The notes: generated from the sequence alone by a model not told the origin. DNA of 64,000 nt from Ahaetulla prasina (GCF_028640845.1 NC_080539.1:102078554-102142553), one strand, 5' to 3'. Shown: positions 22,370 to 32,520, numbered from the stretch's first letter. Program-made: numbers and translations.

Positions 22370-22900
22370 TTCAGCTTCGTGCTTCTGGGAGCAATGTGTG
22401 ACTGCAGCTGTTTCTTCCTTTTTAACTGCTAGTGGGGGTTTGAACTGATTGGGTGGGAGCTTGGCTGTGCTCTGATTGGATGGGGGTTTTTTTGTGCTCT
22501 GATTGGCTGGGGGTGTGTCCTGTTTGGGTGGGGGCTTGGTTGTGCTCAGATTAGTCTGAGTTGCAGGGGGATTTGAGCTGGTGAGCTGCATTGCTGTTGT
22601 TTGGCTTCGTGGTCGTGGTCGTGCTACATCTTCATAGTGGGTGTCAGTCTGCTGCATGTATGGATTGGAGGGGTTTGAAATGGCTAATGTTGCAGCTGTG
22701 GTCTGGCTTCTGGTCCTTGGTCGTGCTTCATGATCAGTGTGGGTTTGGGTCTGCTTTCTGGATGGATGTGTGGTGGTGACATCCTGTGTGGACCTCGTGA
22801 GTGTGGGTCTGGTGTCATTCCTCGTGTTAGGGACTCGTTTGTCCATAAGGGCGGGTTTCCAAATGGCTGGTAGGTGGGAGGTATCATCTCGTTTGTTCAT
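22364..22900 (-). pseudogene. PLE ORF C-terminal tail, 178 codons open
   Basis: The frame starts MNKRDDTSHLPAIWKPAL, which follows the endonuclease in the forward copy. It runs for 178 codons of proline-, threonine- and glutamine-rich sequence with repeated RPRTRSQTTA, PPPKQDTPPANQS and PSNQSTAK-like words. It ends EAEA-stop. No known domain is visible. The same tail is present in the forward copy but frame-shifted. Whether this tail is functional or simply lacks stops because of its composition cannot be decided here. The reverse strand is also open. Confidence 0.6.
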
Positions 22901-22996
22901 GCTGTGTGGGCGTTTTTCTATCTCGATGGCTTCTCTGATTATTCTGTTGTTAAAGTGTTCAGTTTTGGCGATAGTTCTGGTCTTTTTAAAGTCAAT

Positions 22997-23476
22997 GGCT
23001 CCCTAGGACACACCATCTACCAGAAGAAAACACACACAAACCGCTATCTGCACGCACTCTCACACCACCACCCAGCACAGATCAACTCCGTAGCCAAGAC
23101 ACTCATCTCCAGAACAAAATGCTTAGCTGACGAACAACACCTAAAAACCGAACTACACACTCTCACTAATGTACTAACATCCAATGGATTCCAGAGAAAT
23201 AAGATTACCAAACTAATCCAAAAAGAACCCCCCACTAAAATCCAAGACAGAGAACAAGAAAACGGCACAGCCCTCCTCCCATATATAAAAGGCACCACAG
23301 ACAGAATCAGCAAGATCCTCCACAAACACATCAAGACAGCATTCTGCACAAACCGAAAAATATCCACCATCCTAAGAAACCCCAAAGACAAAATTGAGTT
23401 AGAAAATCAAGGAGTATATGAAATCCCATGCACCGCCTGCCCCACACATACATTGGACAAACCAACAGAAGAATAA
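22997..23476 (+). pseudogene. PLE reverse transcriptase thumb and start of GIY-YIG
   Basis: The frame enters at HTIYQKKTHTNRYLHALSHH, the conserved post-catalytic (thumb) block of PLE reverse transcriptases. It goes on through a basic linker of about 130 residues and reaches NQGVYEIPCTACP near 23410-23450. That is the GIY half of the GIY-YIG nuclease with its CxxC pair. The frame then breaks and stops at 23476. The YIG half lies in another frame just downstream, so a small indel near 23447 separates them. The catalytic RT domain with YxDD is not present. The ATG at 22874 lies in the inverted copy and is not a real start. Confidence 0.8.
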
Positions 23477-23874
23477 GTGCACGATTGAAGAACACAAGAA
23501 CTCAGTCAAAAGAGGAACCAACTTCTTCCCTGGTCCAACACCTTAAAGCCACAGGACACGATATTGACTTTAAAAAGACCAGAACTATCGCCAAAACTGA
23601 ACACTTTAACAACAGAATAATCAGAGAAGCCATCGAGATAGAAAAATGCCCACACAGCATGAACAAACGAGATGATACTTCCGCCTACCAGCCATTTGGA
23701 AACCCGCCCTTATTGACAAATGAGTCCCTAACACGAGGAATGACACCAGACCCACACTCACGAGGTCCACACAGGATGTCACCACCACACATCCACCCAG
23801 AAAGCAGACCCAAACCCACACTGATCATGAAGCACGACCAAGGACCAGAAGCCAGACCGCAGCTGCAACATTAG
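23428..23874 (+). pseudogene. PLE GIY-YIG endonuclease, C-terminal part
   Basis: This frame carries TYIGQTNRRISARL, the YIG motif with the following conserved arginine. It then has PTSSLVQHLKATGHDIDF and FNNRIIREAIEIEK with the conserved glutamate, the normal order in PLE endonucleases. The domain nicks DNA to prime insertion (known). After NKRDDTS a further frame shift relative to the inverted copy reaches an early stop (QLQH-stop). Together with the break between GVY and YIG, the nuclease is dead in this copy. Confidence 0.85.
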
Positions 23875-23900
23875 CCATTTCAAACCCCTCCAATCCATAC

Positions 23901-24191
23901 ATGCAGCAGACTGACACCCACTATGAAGATGTAGCACGACCACGAACACGAAGCCAAACAACAGCAATGCAGCTCACCAGCTCAAATCCCCCTGCAACTC
24001 AGACTAATCTGAGCACAACCAAGCCCCCACCCAAACAGGACACACCCCCAGCCAATCAGAGCACAAAAACCCCATCCAATCAGAGCACAGCCAAGCTCCC
24101 ACCCAATCAGTTCAAACCCCCACTAGCAGTTAAAAAGGAAGAAACAGCTGCAGTCACACATTGCTCCCAGAAGCACGAAGCTGAAGCCTGA
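23901..24191 (+). pseudogene. PLE low-complexity ORF tail, forward copy
   Basis: It is the same P/T/Q-rich tail as in the inverted copy, here open for 96 codons. It starts with MQQTDTHYEDVARPRTRSQ and ends EAEA-stop. The TGA stop (24189-24191) lies inside the CTGAAGA box of the ribozyme-like motif, so coding end and RNA motif overlap. Confidence 0.55.
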
Positions 24192-24224
24192 AGATGACGA
24201 ATGAGACTTCGTCGAAACGTCGCC
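24186..24224 (+). ncRNA. Candidate hammerhead ribozyme in PLE tail
   Basis: CTGAAGA (24188-24194, fits CUGANGA) is followed by one extra U. A 6-bp hairpin comes next, GACGAA (24196-24201) with TTCGTC (24208-24213). Then come GAAA (24214-24217) and ACGTC, where GTC (24219-24221) would be the cleavage triplet. Flanking G-C and C-G pairs (24222/24187, 24223/24186) could start stem I. ACGT is self-complementary, so stem III would form only in a dimer, as in known dimeric hammerheads. Hammerheads are reported in PLEs (known). The extra U before stem II is not canonical, and activity is untested. Confidence 0.5.
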
Positions 24225-24307
24225 AAGACACTTCCAATTTTACGCGGGAGAAAACCCGAATAACCAAAGACCTACATACAAACACCCGCGAAAACCTCAG
24301 AAAACAA

Positions 24308-24310
<3 letters not shown>

Positions 24311-24347
<37 letters not shown>
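24311..24347. repeat. (CA)n microsatellite at PLE 3' end
   Basis: CA repeat beginning immediately after the PLE terminus CCTCAGAAAACAAATA. Confidence 0.95.
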
Positions 24348-24348
<1 letters not shown>

Positions 24349-24595
24349 ATTAGCCCTTGTACATTGTCAAAATAAAGAGGAAAATACTACTTTACTACTT
24401 GTACACTTAGAATGTGTTAAGACTGTTTGACACATGCTAAGGACGAGATAAAGACAATGTCAGGGGACATAGCAGAAGAACAGAGGTTGCCACACATGCA
24501 TCTGTTTGCAAAAATTGCATATATTATAAATATATATATAGTTAAAGCATTGAAATGCACATACCTGCAGGCTTTCATGTAAAAATTGCTTTGTT

Positions 24596-24862
24596 ACATC
24601 CCTGCTAGTGGCTCAGACTGCTAAGATAGTCTGTTATTAACAGCAGCTGCTTGCAATTACTGAAGGTTCAAGTCCCACCAGGCCCAAGGTTGACTCAGCC
24701 TTCCATCCTTTATAAGGTAGGTAAAATGAGGACCCAGATTGTTGGGGGCAATAAGTTGACTTTGTATATAATATACAAATGGATGAAGACTATTGCTTGA
24801 CATAGTGTAAGCCGCCCTGAGTCTTCGGAGAAGGACGGGATATAAGTGCAAATTAAAAAAAA
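24596..24862 (+). mobile_element. tRNA-derived SINE, same family as 10139
   Basis: A-box-like GTGGCTCAGACTGCTAAGAT, B-box-like GGTTCAAGTCCCACC, the shared body (CCAAGGTTGACTCAGCCTTC, GAGGACCCAGATTGTTG) and the 3' domain TAAGCCGCCCTGAGTCTTCG are present. It ends in an A-rich tail. No clear target duplication. Confidence 0.9.
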
Positions 24863-24981
24863 AAGTCTTCTAGAGTTTTTTTTATCTGGAATACTATAAT
24901 ATACAAAAATAACAATCCTTGTCTTATAAATAGTAGATTGTTGGTTTGAAACCAACCAACCAACCAACCGAAACCTGAAAA

Positions 24982-25560
24982 AAAATTTTTTTTAATTACC
25001 ATACCTTCCCCCACCTCCAAGTATCTACATCAAATTATAAAGAAATAAGGGGAGAAAAAAAAGAAAAAGAAATAACAATTGTATCTGCAAATATACAAAT
25101 CCTACATAAGCATTTCAGTGAGTGATAACGATACTTCATTATAATGCTCCATAGCTAATCTATATCCATTAGTGATTCAACCATATATTGTTCATAAAAA
25201 TTCTGCAGACCATGAGGCCAGTGCTGAAGAAAAAAAAATCTTTTAAGTAGGACAAAAAGAATCCCCATTTTGTCCAGATGCCAACTTTCAGGCAAGGAGA
25301 ATATAGCCTATATCTGAAAATATTAAATCTTGTTTCAAAGTTAATTTAATATATGTAATAACTTCCTCCCAAATGGAACAATAGCATGATATATGCACAA
25401 ACATATGTTTCAGTGAAGCATTAATCTCATTACATCTCCATCAACAGGCTGATTTACTCAGAAGCTTTTTACATAAACACAGTGTTGTCCTGTAAGTCCA
25501 AAATATTTGTTTTCTTTGTTGAATAAAATGTAATCTAGGACTGTGCAAAGAAAGAAGCCA
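24982..25560 (-). pseudogene. L1 LINE 3' end with ORF2 C-terminal remnant
   Basis: On the minus strand at about 25440-25290 one frame reads WRCNEINASLKHMF, HISCYCSIWEEVIT and YIKLTLKQDL. This is the C-terminal cysteine-rich knuckle of L1 ORF2 (CWRC...H....C...FW..V), with a stop inside the first Cys-Trp. Downstream (25190-24985) is an A-rich 3' UTR ending in poly-A (T-run at the left). Related 3' UTR text recurs at about 29125 and 63860. It is dead and 5'-truncated. Confidence 0.6.
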
Positions 25561-25699
25561 TCTTTTCTGCAAGGCATCGGGGTGGGAAGGTCAGAAGAAT
25601 GTCTTTGGATAAGCTCAACAATAATTGAGTTTAACTTCAGTTCATAAAAACCAGCTTTGTTGGTTGACTTTTCAAGGGCCATTCATTGCAGACAAAATA

Positions 25700-26730
25700 A
25701 CAAGAAGCCATTTCTATAAATTGTTTTTTCCCAAGCCACACTACACTAATGGGCATCCAATAAGCAGTATTTCAATTAAAATGTGATGCCCTCTTATCTG
25801 GAACTGAAGTACAATATAAATAAGCTTTGAGCTCTGTTTTGTGATTCATCCAGAGCGTCTGAGCTATTGAGAAGGATAAATATAGCAAACAAAGGAAGCA
25901 CGTATTATATAACTAAGATCAACTATGTGGAAGTCAGGCCACTATCTAATTATGGAAGTGCAGTCTTTTCCGTGTCTTGCCCTTTATTTTGTTGTTTGTT
26001 GTTGCAGACACTCAATCCAAAAGGGCTTTCCACCGCAAGAGGTTACTAAATAATACATTGTCATTTAAAAGCAAAATTGAATGCCAGCTTACCAGGAAAG
26101 CTATACGGGGGTGTGGGGGGATATGGGGGAAAAAGGTTTTAAGAGAATATAGCAGGAACATCCCAATATCTTAATGATATGTGCCTCATCATTTCTGGCA
26201 GTTCATACAGAAGTTTCTTCTTTATTTTTAAAGACAGTCTATTTTTAAAGATGGTCACTGAAAGCCTTGACATGAAACCAGAAATATAATTTGTTAGTTC
26301 AAAAGTTGAATCTATTTAATTTTTAACAATCCTGAATTTAATGCAACAGACTTTAGTATTTTCATCAGATTAATTACAGAACAATTCACAGCTTATTTTG
26401 AATAGCTAAGCGTCAGAGTTACCATTTGGAGTGGAGTTGATCCTTTAATTTCTGAAGGAAATATAAATGTTCCATTTGCAACCCACGTACCCAAGGCAGG
26501 ATTTAATTTTAATTCTTTCCTTAACTCTTGCCCACATCAATACATTTAAATCTTTAGTTCTGACACCAAAAATGTCCAAACATCTCTGACAAGATAGTTA
26601 CACTGATTAGTATCTGTTTTACTTATGATGTCGTTCCATGTTGCTAAACTATAATTCATAAATTCAGCCGATGTAAAACCATTCAGAAACCAGAGATTTA
26701 TACTGCTGAGATGGACATATTTAATATAAT
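25700..26730. other. No gene or clear repeat seen
   Basis: Unique-looking noncoding DNA. A pyrimidine-rich acceptor-like TTGTTGTTGCAG (about 25995-26006) has no convincing donor downstream, so no exon is called. Confidence 0.4.
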
Positions 26731-26732
26731 AT

Positions 26733-27380
26733 AATATAACAACAGAGTTGGAGGCCTTCTAGTCCAACCCCCTGCCCAGGCAGGAAACCCTACACCATCT
26801 CAGTCAGATGGTTATCCAACATTTTCTTAAAAATTTCCAGTGTTGGAGCATTCACAACTTCTGCAGGTAAGTCGTTCCACTTATTAATTGTTCTAACTGT
26901 CAGGAAATTTCTCCTTAGTTCTAAGTTGCTTCTTTCCTTGATCAGTTTCCACCCATTGCTTCTTGTTCTACCCTCAGGTCCTTTGGAGAACAGCCCGACT
27001 CCCTCTTCTTTGTGGCAACCCCTGAGATATTGGAACACTGCTATCATGTCTCCCCTAGTCCTTCTTTTTATTAAACTAGACAGACCCAGTTCCTGCAACC
27101 GTTCTTTATATGTTTTAGCCTCCAGTCCCCTAATCATCTTTGTTGCTCTTCTCTGCACTCTTTCTAGAGTCTCAGCATCTTTTTTACATCGTGGCGACCA
27201 AAACTGGATGCAATATTCCAAGTGTGGCCTTACCAAGGCATTATAAAGTGGCACTAACACTTCACGTGATCTTGATTCTATCCCTCTGTTTATGCAGCCC
27301 AGAACTGTGTTGGCTTTTTTAGCAGCTGCTGCACACTGCTGGCTCATATCTAAATGGTTATCCATTTGGAAAAGATTTGG
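26733..27380 (-). mobile_element. CR1 LINE, well-preserved 3' portion
   Basis: Minus-strand CR1. The 3' end at the left is a TATAATATAATATAA short tandem next to AACAGAGTTGGAGGCC and CTAGTCCAACCCCCTGCCCA. The coding region is open for 191 codons. It is 5'-truncated at about 27380, where a hAT-like MITE has since inserted. Confidence 0.9.
26790..27365 (-). pseudogene. CR1 ORF2 C-terminal region
   Basis: The 191-residue frame lies after the reverse transcriptase core and covers the conserved CR1 C-terminal domain. Blocks are AAAAKKANTVLGCINRGI, LVPLYNALVRPHLEYCIQFW, ETLERVQRRATKMIRGL, LGLSSLIKRRTRGDMIAVF and FLTVRTINKWNDLPAEVV. These match the family in order and spacing. There is no YADD core and no endonuclease because of 5' truncation. 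The frame ends at the native stop close to the 3' UTR, so the copy is fairly young. It cannot be active alone. Read from the true end, the methionine at its start is internal to the original ORF2. Confidence 0.9.
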
Positions 27381-27388
27381 AAAATAAT

Positions 27389-27833
27389 CAGGGGTGAAAT
27401 GATCCCAGTTTGGACCAGATCACCCAATCCAGTAGTGATGGCGGTGGGTGGTTCAGAGAACCAGTAGCAAAAATCCCTGCCACCCCCCATGCCCAGCTGA
27501 GTGATCATCACAGGTTTTTTTTTTACTTTTAAAAGCATTTTTTCTTTGGCCAAAAAAATGCTTTTAAAAGTAAAAAAAAAAAGCCTCTGATTAAAGCCGA
27601 AGAGGTTGTAGAAAAAATGCTTTTAAAGGGCTCTGGCGATCCCAGATGAGTTGCATCAGAGGCTTTTTTTTCTTTTAAAGGCAAAAAAAAAAAAGCTTTC
27701 AGCCGAAGAGGTTGTAGAAAAAAGCTTTTAAAAGTTAAAAAAAATTGGCCACGCCCACCCAGTCACATTAACCCCACCACCACCGAGCCATGCCCACAGA
27801 ACCGGTACTAACAAATTTTACATTTCACCACTG
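27389..27833. mobile_element. hAT-like MITE family 1 with internal foldback
   Basis: Termini CAGGGGTGAAATGATCC and ACATTTCACCACTG are flanked by a perfect 8-bp duplication AAAATAAT (27381-27388 and 27834-27841). At 445 bp it is the longest family member. The extra length is a near-perfect hairpin (27513-27584, arms T-run/ACTTTTAAAAGCATTTTT) and a direct repeat GCCGAAGAGGTTGTAGAAAA (about 27596 and 27702). Confidence 0.9.
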
Positions 27834-27841
27834 AAAATAAT

Positions 27842-28782
27842 ATGTTCTCAAAATGCATTTTAGTGAGAATTTATTAAGCTATTTCATTTATGGAGATTTT
27901 TTCTCCAAGTGTATAAAGATGGACTGGGGAAGAATTAGCCCCCACTGATTTATTTTATACTTTCATCTTACTTAAGGCTACACTAACCAATTGGACCAGG
28001 GTTTATGATTAGAAAAATCTATAAAAATTCCTCAGTGACATAGTCAAGCATTGGAAATAGTCCGTGGCAATCTTGCTTTGTATTTTTATGCTCAAGGCTC
28101 TGACTCAGCTTATCCAGTCAAACTACTGGACTTTTTGTTTATTTGTTTGCTTAATTGATATTCCACCTTTCATTCATGACTTCAAAACATTGCACGTATT
28201 GCTGCCTTCTGTCATCACAGCAACAACTTTTTTGAGGTAGAAAAAAAAAAGTTAATGGAAAGACCTTTGATTGTATTCTAAGTTTAATGCTGTTGATTTT
28301 AATGGTACTGCCACTAATGCTTTAAACGCTGGAATTTCTTTAAGGTTTTCCTTCTGCTACAAATGTGTCATGTTTCCCAGAACTGGCCTGTTTGATTAGG
28401 CTCTTTTTGTTGGGCATGTAGGATAAAAGAGAAAAGGTCAAAACTGTCCATTGCTGAACAAAAGCACCTTTGTTTTTGTTTGGCATCAAATTGAGAAGAA
28501 ATTCGGGGGGGGGGAAATGGCCTAGTTCCAGAATAGTTAGTTTTACATTTTTCAAAATCATACTTTTGTTTTTGAAATATCTTCCTAATATTTGCAGTAT
28601 TATTGCAAATCATTTTTTCATAATAAAATATGTTGTTGGTGTACAGGTCCCCTATCCTGAGAAAGGCTGTCATTATGTTTCTTTGAGCATGGGTATTGCT
28701 CTCCTGTAGAGCTTCACTCTCCACTTGACCATTCATTGAACATATAGAACATGCTACTTATCCACTGGCCACTTGTCTACTA
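27842..28782. other. No gene or clear repeat seen
   Basis: Noncoding AT-rich DNA. The two minus-strand frames around 28340-28736 have no recognised domain. Confidence 0.4.
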
Positions 28783-31265
28783 TTGATAGTCCTTGATTTA
28801 CAATCATAACTGAGCTCAGATTATGGTCATAAATCATGGCAATTGGGGGAGGGGGGGTTGGAATTTTTTTTAATTTTTTTAGAACAAATCACATACCACT
28901 TTTTTTTTTGAACAAAAAAGGTACATAGGTACATAGTCAACCCCAATTCCATTTCCCACCACCCTCAATGTATATTTTATCCAATGTATTTCCCCTACCC
29001 TCTTTAAATTTCATTGTTTGCATACCACTAATATAAAATTCTTTCTACCCCTCTATCCTGAATTTAACTCTTAAATCAAATCTAGTCCCCCCACTCTTTG
29101 CCCGCTTTCGCGTCTCTCCCTTCTACTATCAAAAAAGAAAAAAGAAAAAAACAATAACAAGAAATAAAAAACAAGGTAATACCAACTAGCATTCTTATTT
29201 CAAAAAATCTCTCATGTATTTAATTCTCATCTCCTTAGTATTTCAATCTCAATCTGTGTTAATTCCCTTCTTGTTACATTTTAAAATTCCTTGCTTTAAA
29301 ACCTTATATTTTTGTATTTCAATAGTTTCTACTCATACATTTCATTAAACATAAAGATAGTTATTCTTAATTTTGTCAGAAAAGAAAAATCAGTAGCAAA
29401 AAAGAAAAAGAAGATAGTGAAAACTGACATTCATTATTTCAAGAAATCTCTCATTCATTTAATTCTCACTTTTTAGTATTTCAGAAAAATCTCTTGTATA
29501 TTTAATTCTCATCTCTTTAATATTTCAACCTTATTTAAAGTTATCTATTCTTAATAAACAAAAACTGAAGTGAAAAGGAACCCACATTTCTCTTATTTCA
29601 AAAAGTTTCATGCATTATGCTTATGTATTCTCTTAGAAGTATTAATCTCAAATTGTTACAGTCTAATTGTATACGCTTAAAGATTCCATATTTTCTTAAA
29701 TTATCTATTAACTTTCCTTTCCTCTTTCCCCCACCCCCTTCTTATATCACTCTAATAGCCTCTGTATATTCTTTTTGGTGTATAGTTCAATAGCATAGAT
29801 TCTTTATTCGCTGTTACTGCAAGAAGCAGCTCTTATTCTTTTTTTTTCTAATTATTCCAGTCATATAGTTGTGTCTTATGTTCCTTGCTTAAAAGTCTTT
29901 TGTGTATTTCTCTTATTATCAATTGTTCTCCGCTTTATTCTTTGAAGTTGTAAGTTTTATTCATTTGAAGGTCAAACAGCTTGTTGATAGAATCCTCCTT
30001 TAAAATTCTCAGTTTATAGCCATATAGACTTCAATGATGACCAAATGCTTGTAGTTACACTTCCACCTTTAGATGTCACTCTTTAGTCCACAGTTGCAAT
30101 TCATAGTTAACAAAGTATCCCTGTTGTTTCTTTTGTTAGAGCCATGCCTCAATTGTTTCAGTTTATTTCCCCTTTTTAGCCAGTTTAAAAGAACAATTTC
30201 AATTTAATATTAAAGATTTAATATTTAATTCAAATCTCTAAAAAGTAGAGGAGCTCAGAGGTACTCCATTTAAGTCCCATTTTAAATCCACCTTTATTTT
30301 CTTATTTCCTGCTTATAGTCCTTAATCAGTTATTAAAAACTTCCAAGATTGTCCAACATTCCATTTTTAATTAAGAGTTCTAATTTTCTCTATTTATTTG
30401 AAGGCTCTAGATTTAAATTCCAAGTCAAATTTTGTCAGGTTTTAGGTGTTGTTTCCATTTCTTCCTTCCTTCCAATTGCATTACAATCTTTTTCAATTTA
30501 GCCTCTGTTCCAAAAAATTTTTAAAGATCTTGTTGCAAAAATCATTTAAGTGCCTCTCATGAATTGTTGTTCACTCACCCAAATTTAATGTCCAGTCCAG
30601 TTCACTGCTTCAACCTTCTGCACACTCTTAAGTGGCCGTCCCGACTTTTGGCAGCTTGTAATTGCTGCGGTCCATCTCGCTGGGTCAAGGGAAAAAAAGC
30701 CAGAGTTGCAGGGAATTTGCAACTTCCCTGTTCACTCTGGCAGCTCCCTCTTTCTTCGCTGCCCCTGCAGGGCAGCTATGGTCTGATCCGGACCCCCATA
30801 ACAAGGGGATTTCCGGCGCTCACCCCAGAGCTCCCAGGGTTCGCGTCTGTCTCATCGCGACGCTGGCCATGCCTCCCTATAAATGACAATTTTTAAGTGT
30901 GTCACCACAGGACCATATTATAACCTTTTTTGCAAAGATCATTAAGTGAACACAGCAGATGTTAAGTGAGGCAATAGTTTTTAAGACAATGTGGTGTTTG
31001 TTAAATGAGTCTCTTCTCCACAATGGGTAGTTTTTGCCAGAAATCAAAAGTAAATACCAAAAACCAAAAAAATCATGAACACATGACTACAGGGCACTGC
31101 AAACAGTTGTAAATGTGGTCCAGTTTCCAAATGCTCCAATCACGTGACCACGAGGGATATGTATTTGTGTGGGGGCAGGAGCGGGAGGTCGGAACTTCAA
31201 AAGGGGTTGTAAATAGCTATGTGGAACTGTTACGTGGAAATCCATCATAACATCAAACCAGTTGT
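28783..31265. repeat. Old family-2-like MITE interrupted by a 2-kb insert
   Basis: The left part (28783-28844) reads GATAGTCCTTGATTTACAAT and AACTGAGCTCAGAT. The right part (30883 to about 31265) has TTAAGTGAACAC, GTTAAGTGAGGCA, ATCACGTGACCA and TTGTTAAGAT. All of these parallel the family-2 MITE interior, so the two parts look like one older element opened by the block at 28845-30882. Confidence 0.5.
28845..30882 (-). mobile_element. ORF-less L1-like retroelement
   Basis: The block is flanked by ATGGCAATT (28836-28844) and ATGACAATT (30883-30891), 8 of 9 matching, a plausible target duplication. Its right end is GC- and CpG-rich; on the minus strand it starts near GGGAGGCATGGCCAGCGTCG, like an L1 5' UTR promoter. 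Its left end has T-runs (poly-A on the minus strand) and A/G-rich text like the L1 3' end at 24985. In between I find no ORF1 or ORF2. It looks like a 5' UTR plus 3' UTR derivative. Confidence 0.5.
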
Positions 31266-31655
31266 TAAGATATCAATAAATATCAATCTATTTGTAGGAA
31301 TGGAAAATCTTACAGAACAAAGTATTGCTCGATAAAATGGAATCTGCCTAGAAATATCTCCATCAACTAAGTAGAACTGGTTTTACCTCTTACTGTATGT
31401 GCAGCCAGGAGCAAATATGAGTCTGTAGCAGAAGGAACTAGGAAACAGTCCTGCATGTTATAAAGATGAAAGCTGTAAACAGAAGAAGGTAAGATTATCG
31501 CTTGGAATGTTATATCTTACTGCATGTGCCATTTGTTGCCATTGGGAATAAGAGTAAAGAAAGCAGGGGAAAAGTAAGACAAGCAAAGATAGAACCACTC
31601 CCAGCCTTCCATTAATTAAAAAAAAAAAAACAGATAAAGGAGTCCCTGAGGATTT
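31266..31655. other. No gene or clear repeat seen
   Basis: Short unique stretch between repeats, with a 13-A run at 31618-31630. Confidence 0.4.
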
Positions 31656-31656
31656 T

Positions 31657-31948
31657 ACTCCACTAGTTGTTGCCTACTATAGGGGATGGTGCTCATCTCC
31701 TTTTGAACCAGCACTGTTTGAAGATATATCTGCAGTCACATGACCAGAGTGACATCGCGGAGCACTGTTACCTTCCCACTAAATGGTATCTATTTATTTA
31801 CTCATATTTGCACAGTTTCAAACTGCTAGGTTGGCAGGAGTTGGGCCAAGGATGGGAGCTGACCCCATCATGTGGCAGTTGGATCTCAAACCTGGACTGC
31901 TTCCAGCTGACAAGCCTAGCGTCTTAACTACTGAGCCACCATACTACC
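31657..31948 (-). mobile_element. Sauria-type SINE
   Basis: It has the same block order as the copy at 12546: GGTGCTCATCTCC, CAGCACTGTTTGAAGA, CACATGACCAGAGTG, CACTGTTACCTTCCCAC, AAACTGCTAGGTTGGCAGGA, and the inverse head TCTTAACTACTGAGCCACC. It is diverged. Confidence 0.85.
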
Positions 31949-32155
31949 TTTCCTTTAAAAACAGAGGCACTGAAACTAAATCCTTGAACAAGGTAAGTTA
32001 AGAAGGGCATTCAAAAGCCTCTCCCACATGCTGAATGATGCTCAGACTTCCTTCTAAATAGTATGTTATACCAGTATAGCTGTTCATACAAACCAGGGGC
32101 TGACTGTTGTATCCCATTTTATCTAATGACCTGCAATATAATACAACTGGAAAAG

Positions 32156-32364
32156 CAGTGGTGAAATTCATTTTTTTTAACTGCTGGTTCTGTGGGCATG
32201 GCTTGGTGGGCGTGGCTTGGTGGGCACAGCAGGGGAAGGATACTGCAAAATCTCCATTCCCACCCCACTCTGGGCCAGCCAGAGGTGATATTTGCCGGTT
32301 CTCCAATCTACTCAAAATTTCCAGTTCTCCAGACCCTGTTAGAACCTGCTGGATTTCACCCCTG
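32156..32364. mobile_element. hAT-like MITE family 1, complete copy
   Basis: Starts CAGTGGTGAAATTCA and ends GGATTTCACCCCTG. Target duplications TGGAAAAG (32148-32155) and TGGAGAAG (32365-32372) match at 7 of 8. It is 209 bp and closest to the fragment at position 1. Confidence 0.9.
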
Positions 32365-32520
32365 TGGAGAAGAGTATGGCTATGCTAGTCTTGTCTTTTG
32401 CTTTCTTCTCCCTCCCTCCCCCCCTCTCTTGGATGGAAGGGGCCATTGCATAAGGCAGATCACTCAACTGTCCAACCACTACTGAACCATAGAATAGGAC
32501 CTTGTTTAGGTGAATCCTTT

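Larger units (their letters stand above)
22280..22996 (-). mobile_element. Penelope-like element, inverted 3' part
   Basis: This is the inverse of 23563-24276, with only scattered differences over about 715 bp. It contains the end of the GIY-YIG endonuclease region, the long low-complexity tail of the ORF, and the 3' noncoding tail with the ribozyme-like motif. It joins the forward copy at about 22997, giving a palindromic arrangement with a spacer of about 565 bp. Inverted 5'-truncated partial copies are a known feature of PLE insertions. Confidence 0.85.
22997..24300 (+). mobile_element. Penelope-like element, 5'-truncated forward copy
   Basis: It holds, in order, the end of the PLE reverse transcriptase, a linker, the GIY-YIG endonuclease, a low-complexity tail and the 3' noncoding tail (TTTTACGCGGGAGAAAACCC, AACCAAAGACCTACATAC, AAAACCTCAGAAAAC). 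PLEs are the only retroelements with this RT plus GIY-YIG arrangement (known). The RT catalytic core is missing by truncation. The copy ends in (CA)n. Confidence 0.9.

Noticed and set aside
22591..23006. Val/Leu-rich plus-strand frames over the PLE
   Set aside because: Antisense shadows of the P/T/Q-rich PLE tail.
30564..30896. 110-codon frame in a CpG-rich stretch that could be mistaken for a CpG-island exon
   Set aside because: The CpG-rich segment is the L1-like 5' end of the 28845-30882 insert.
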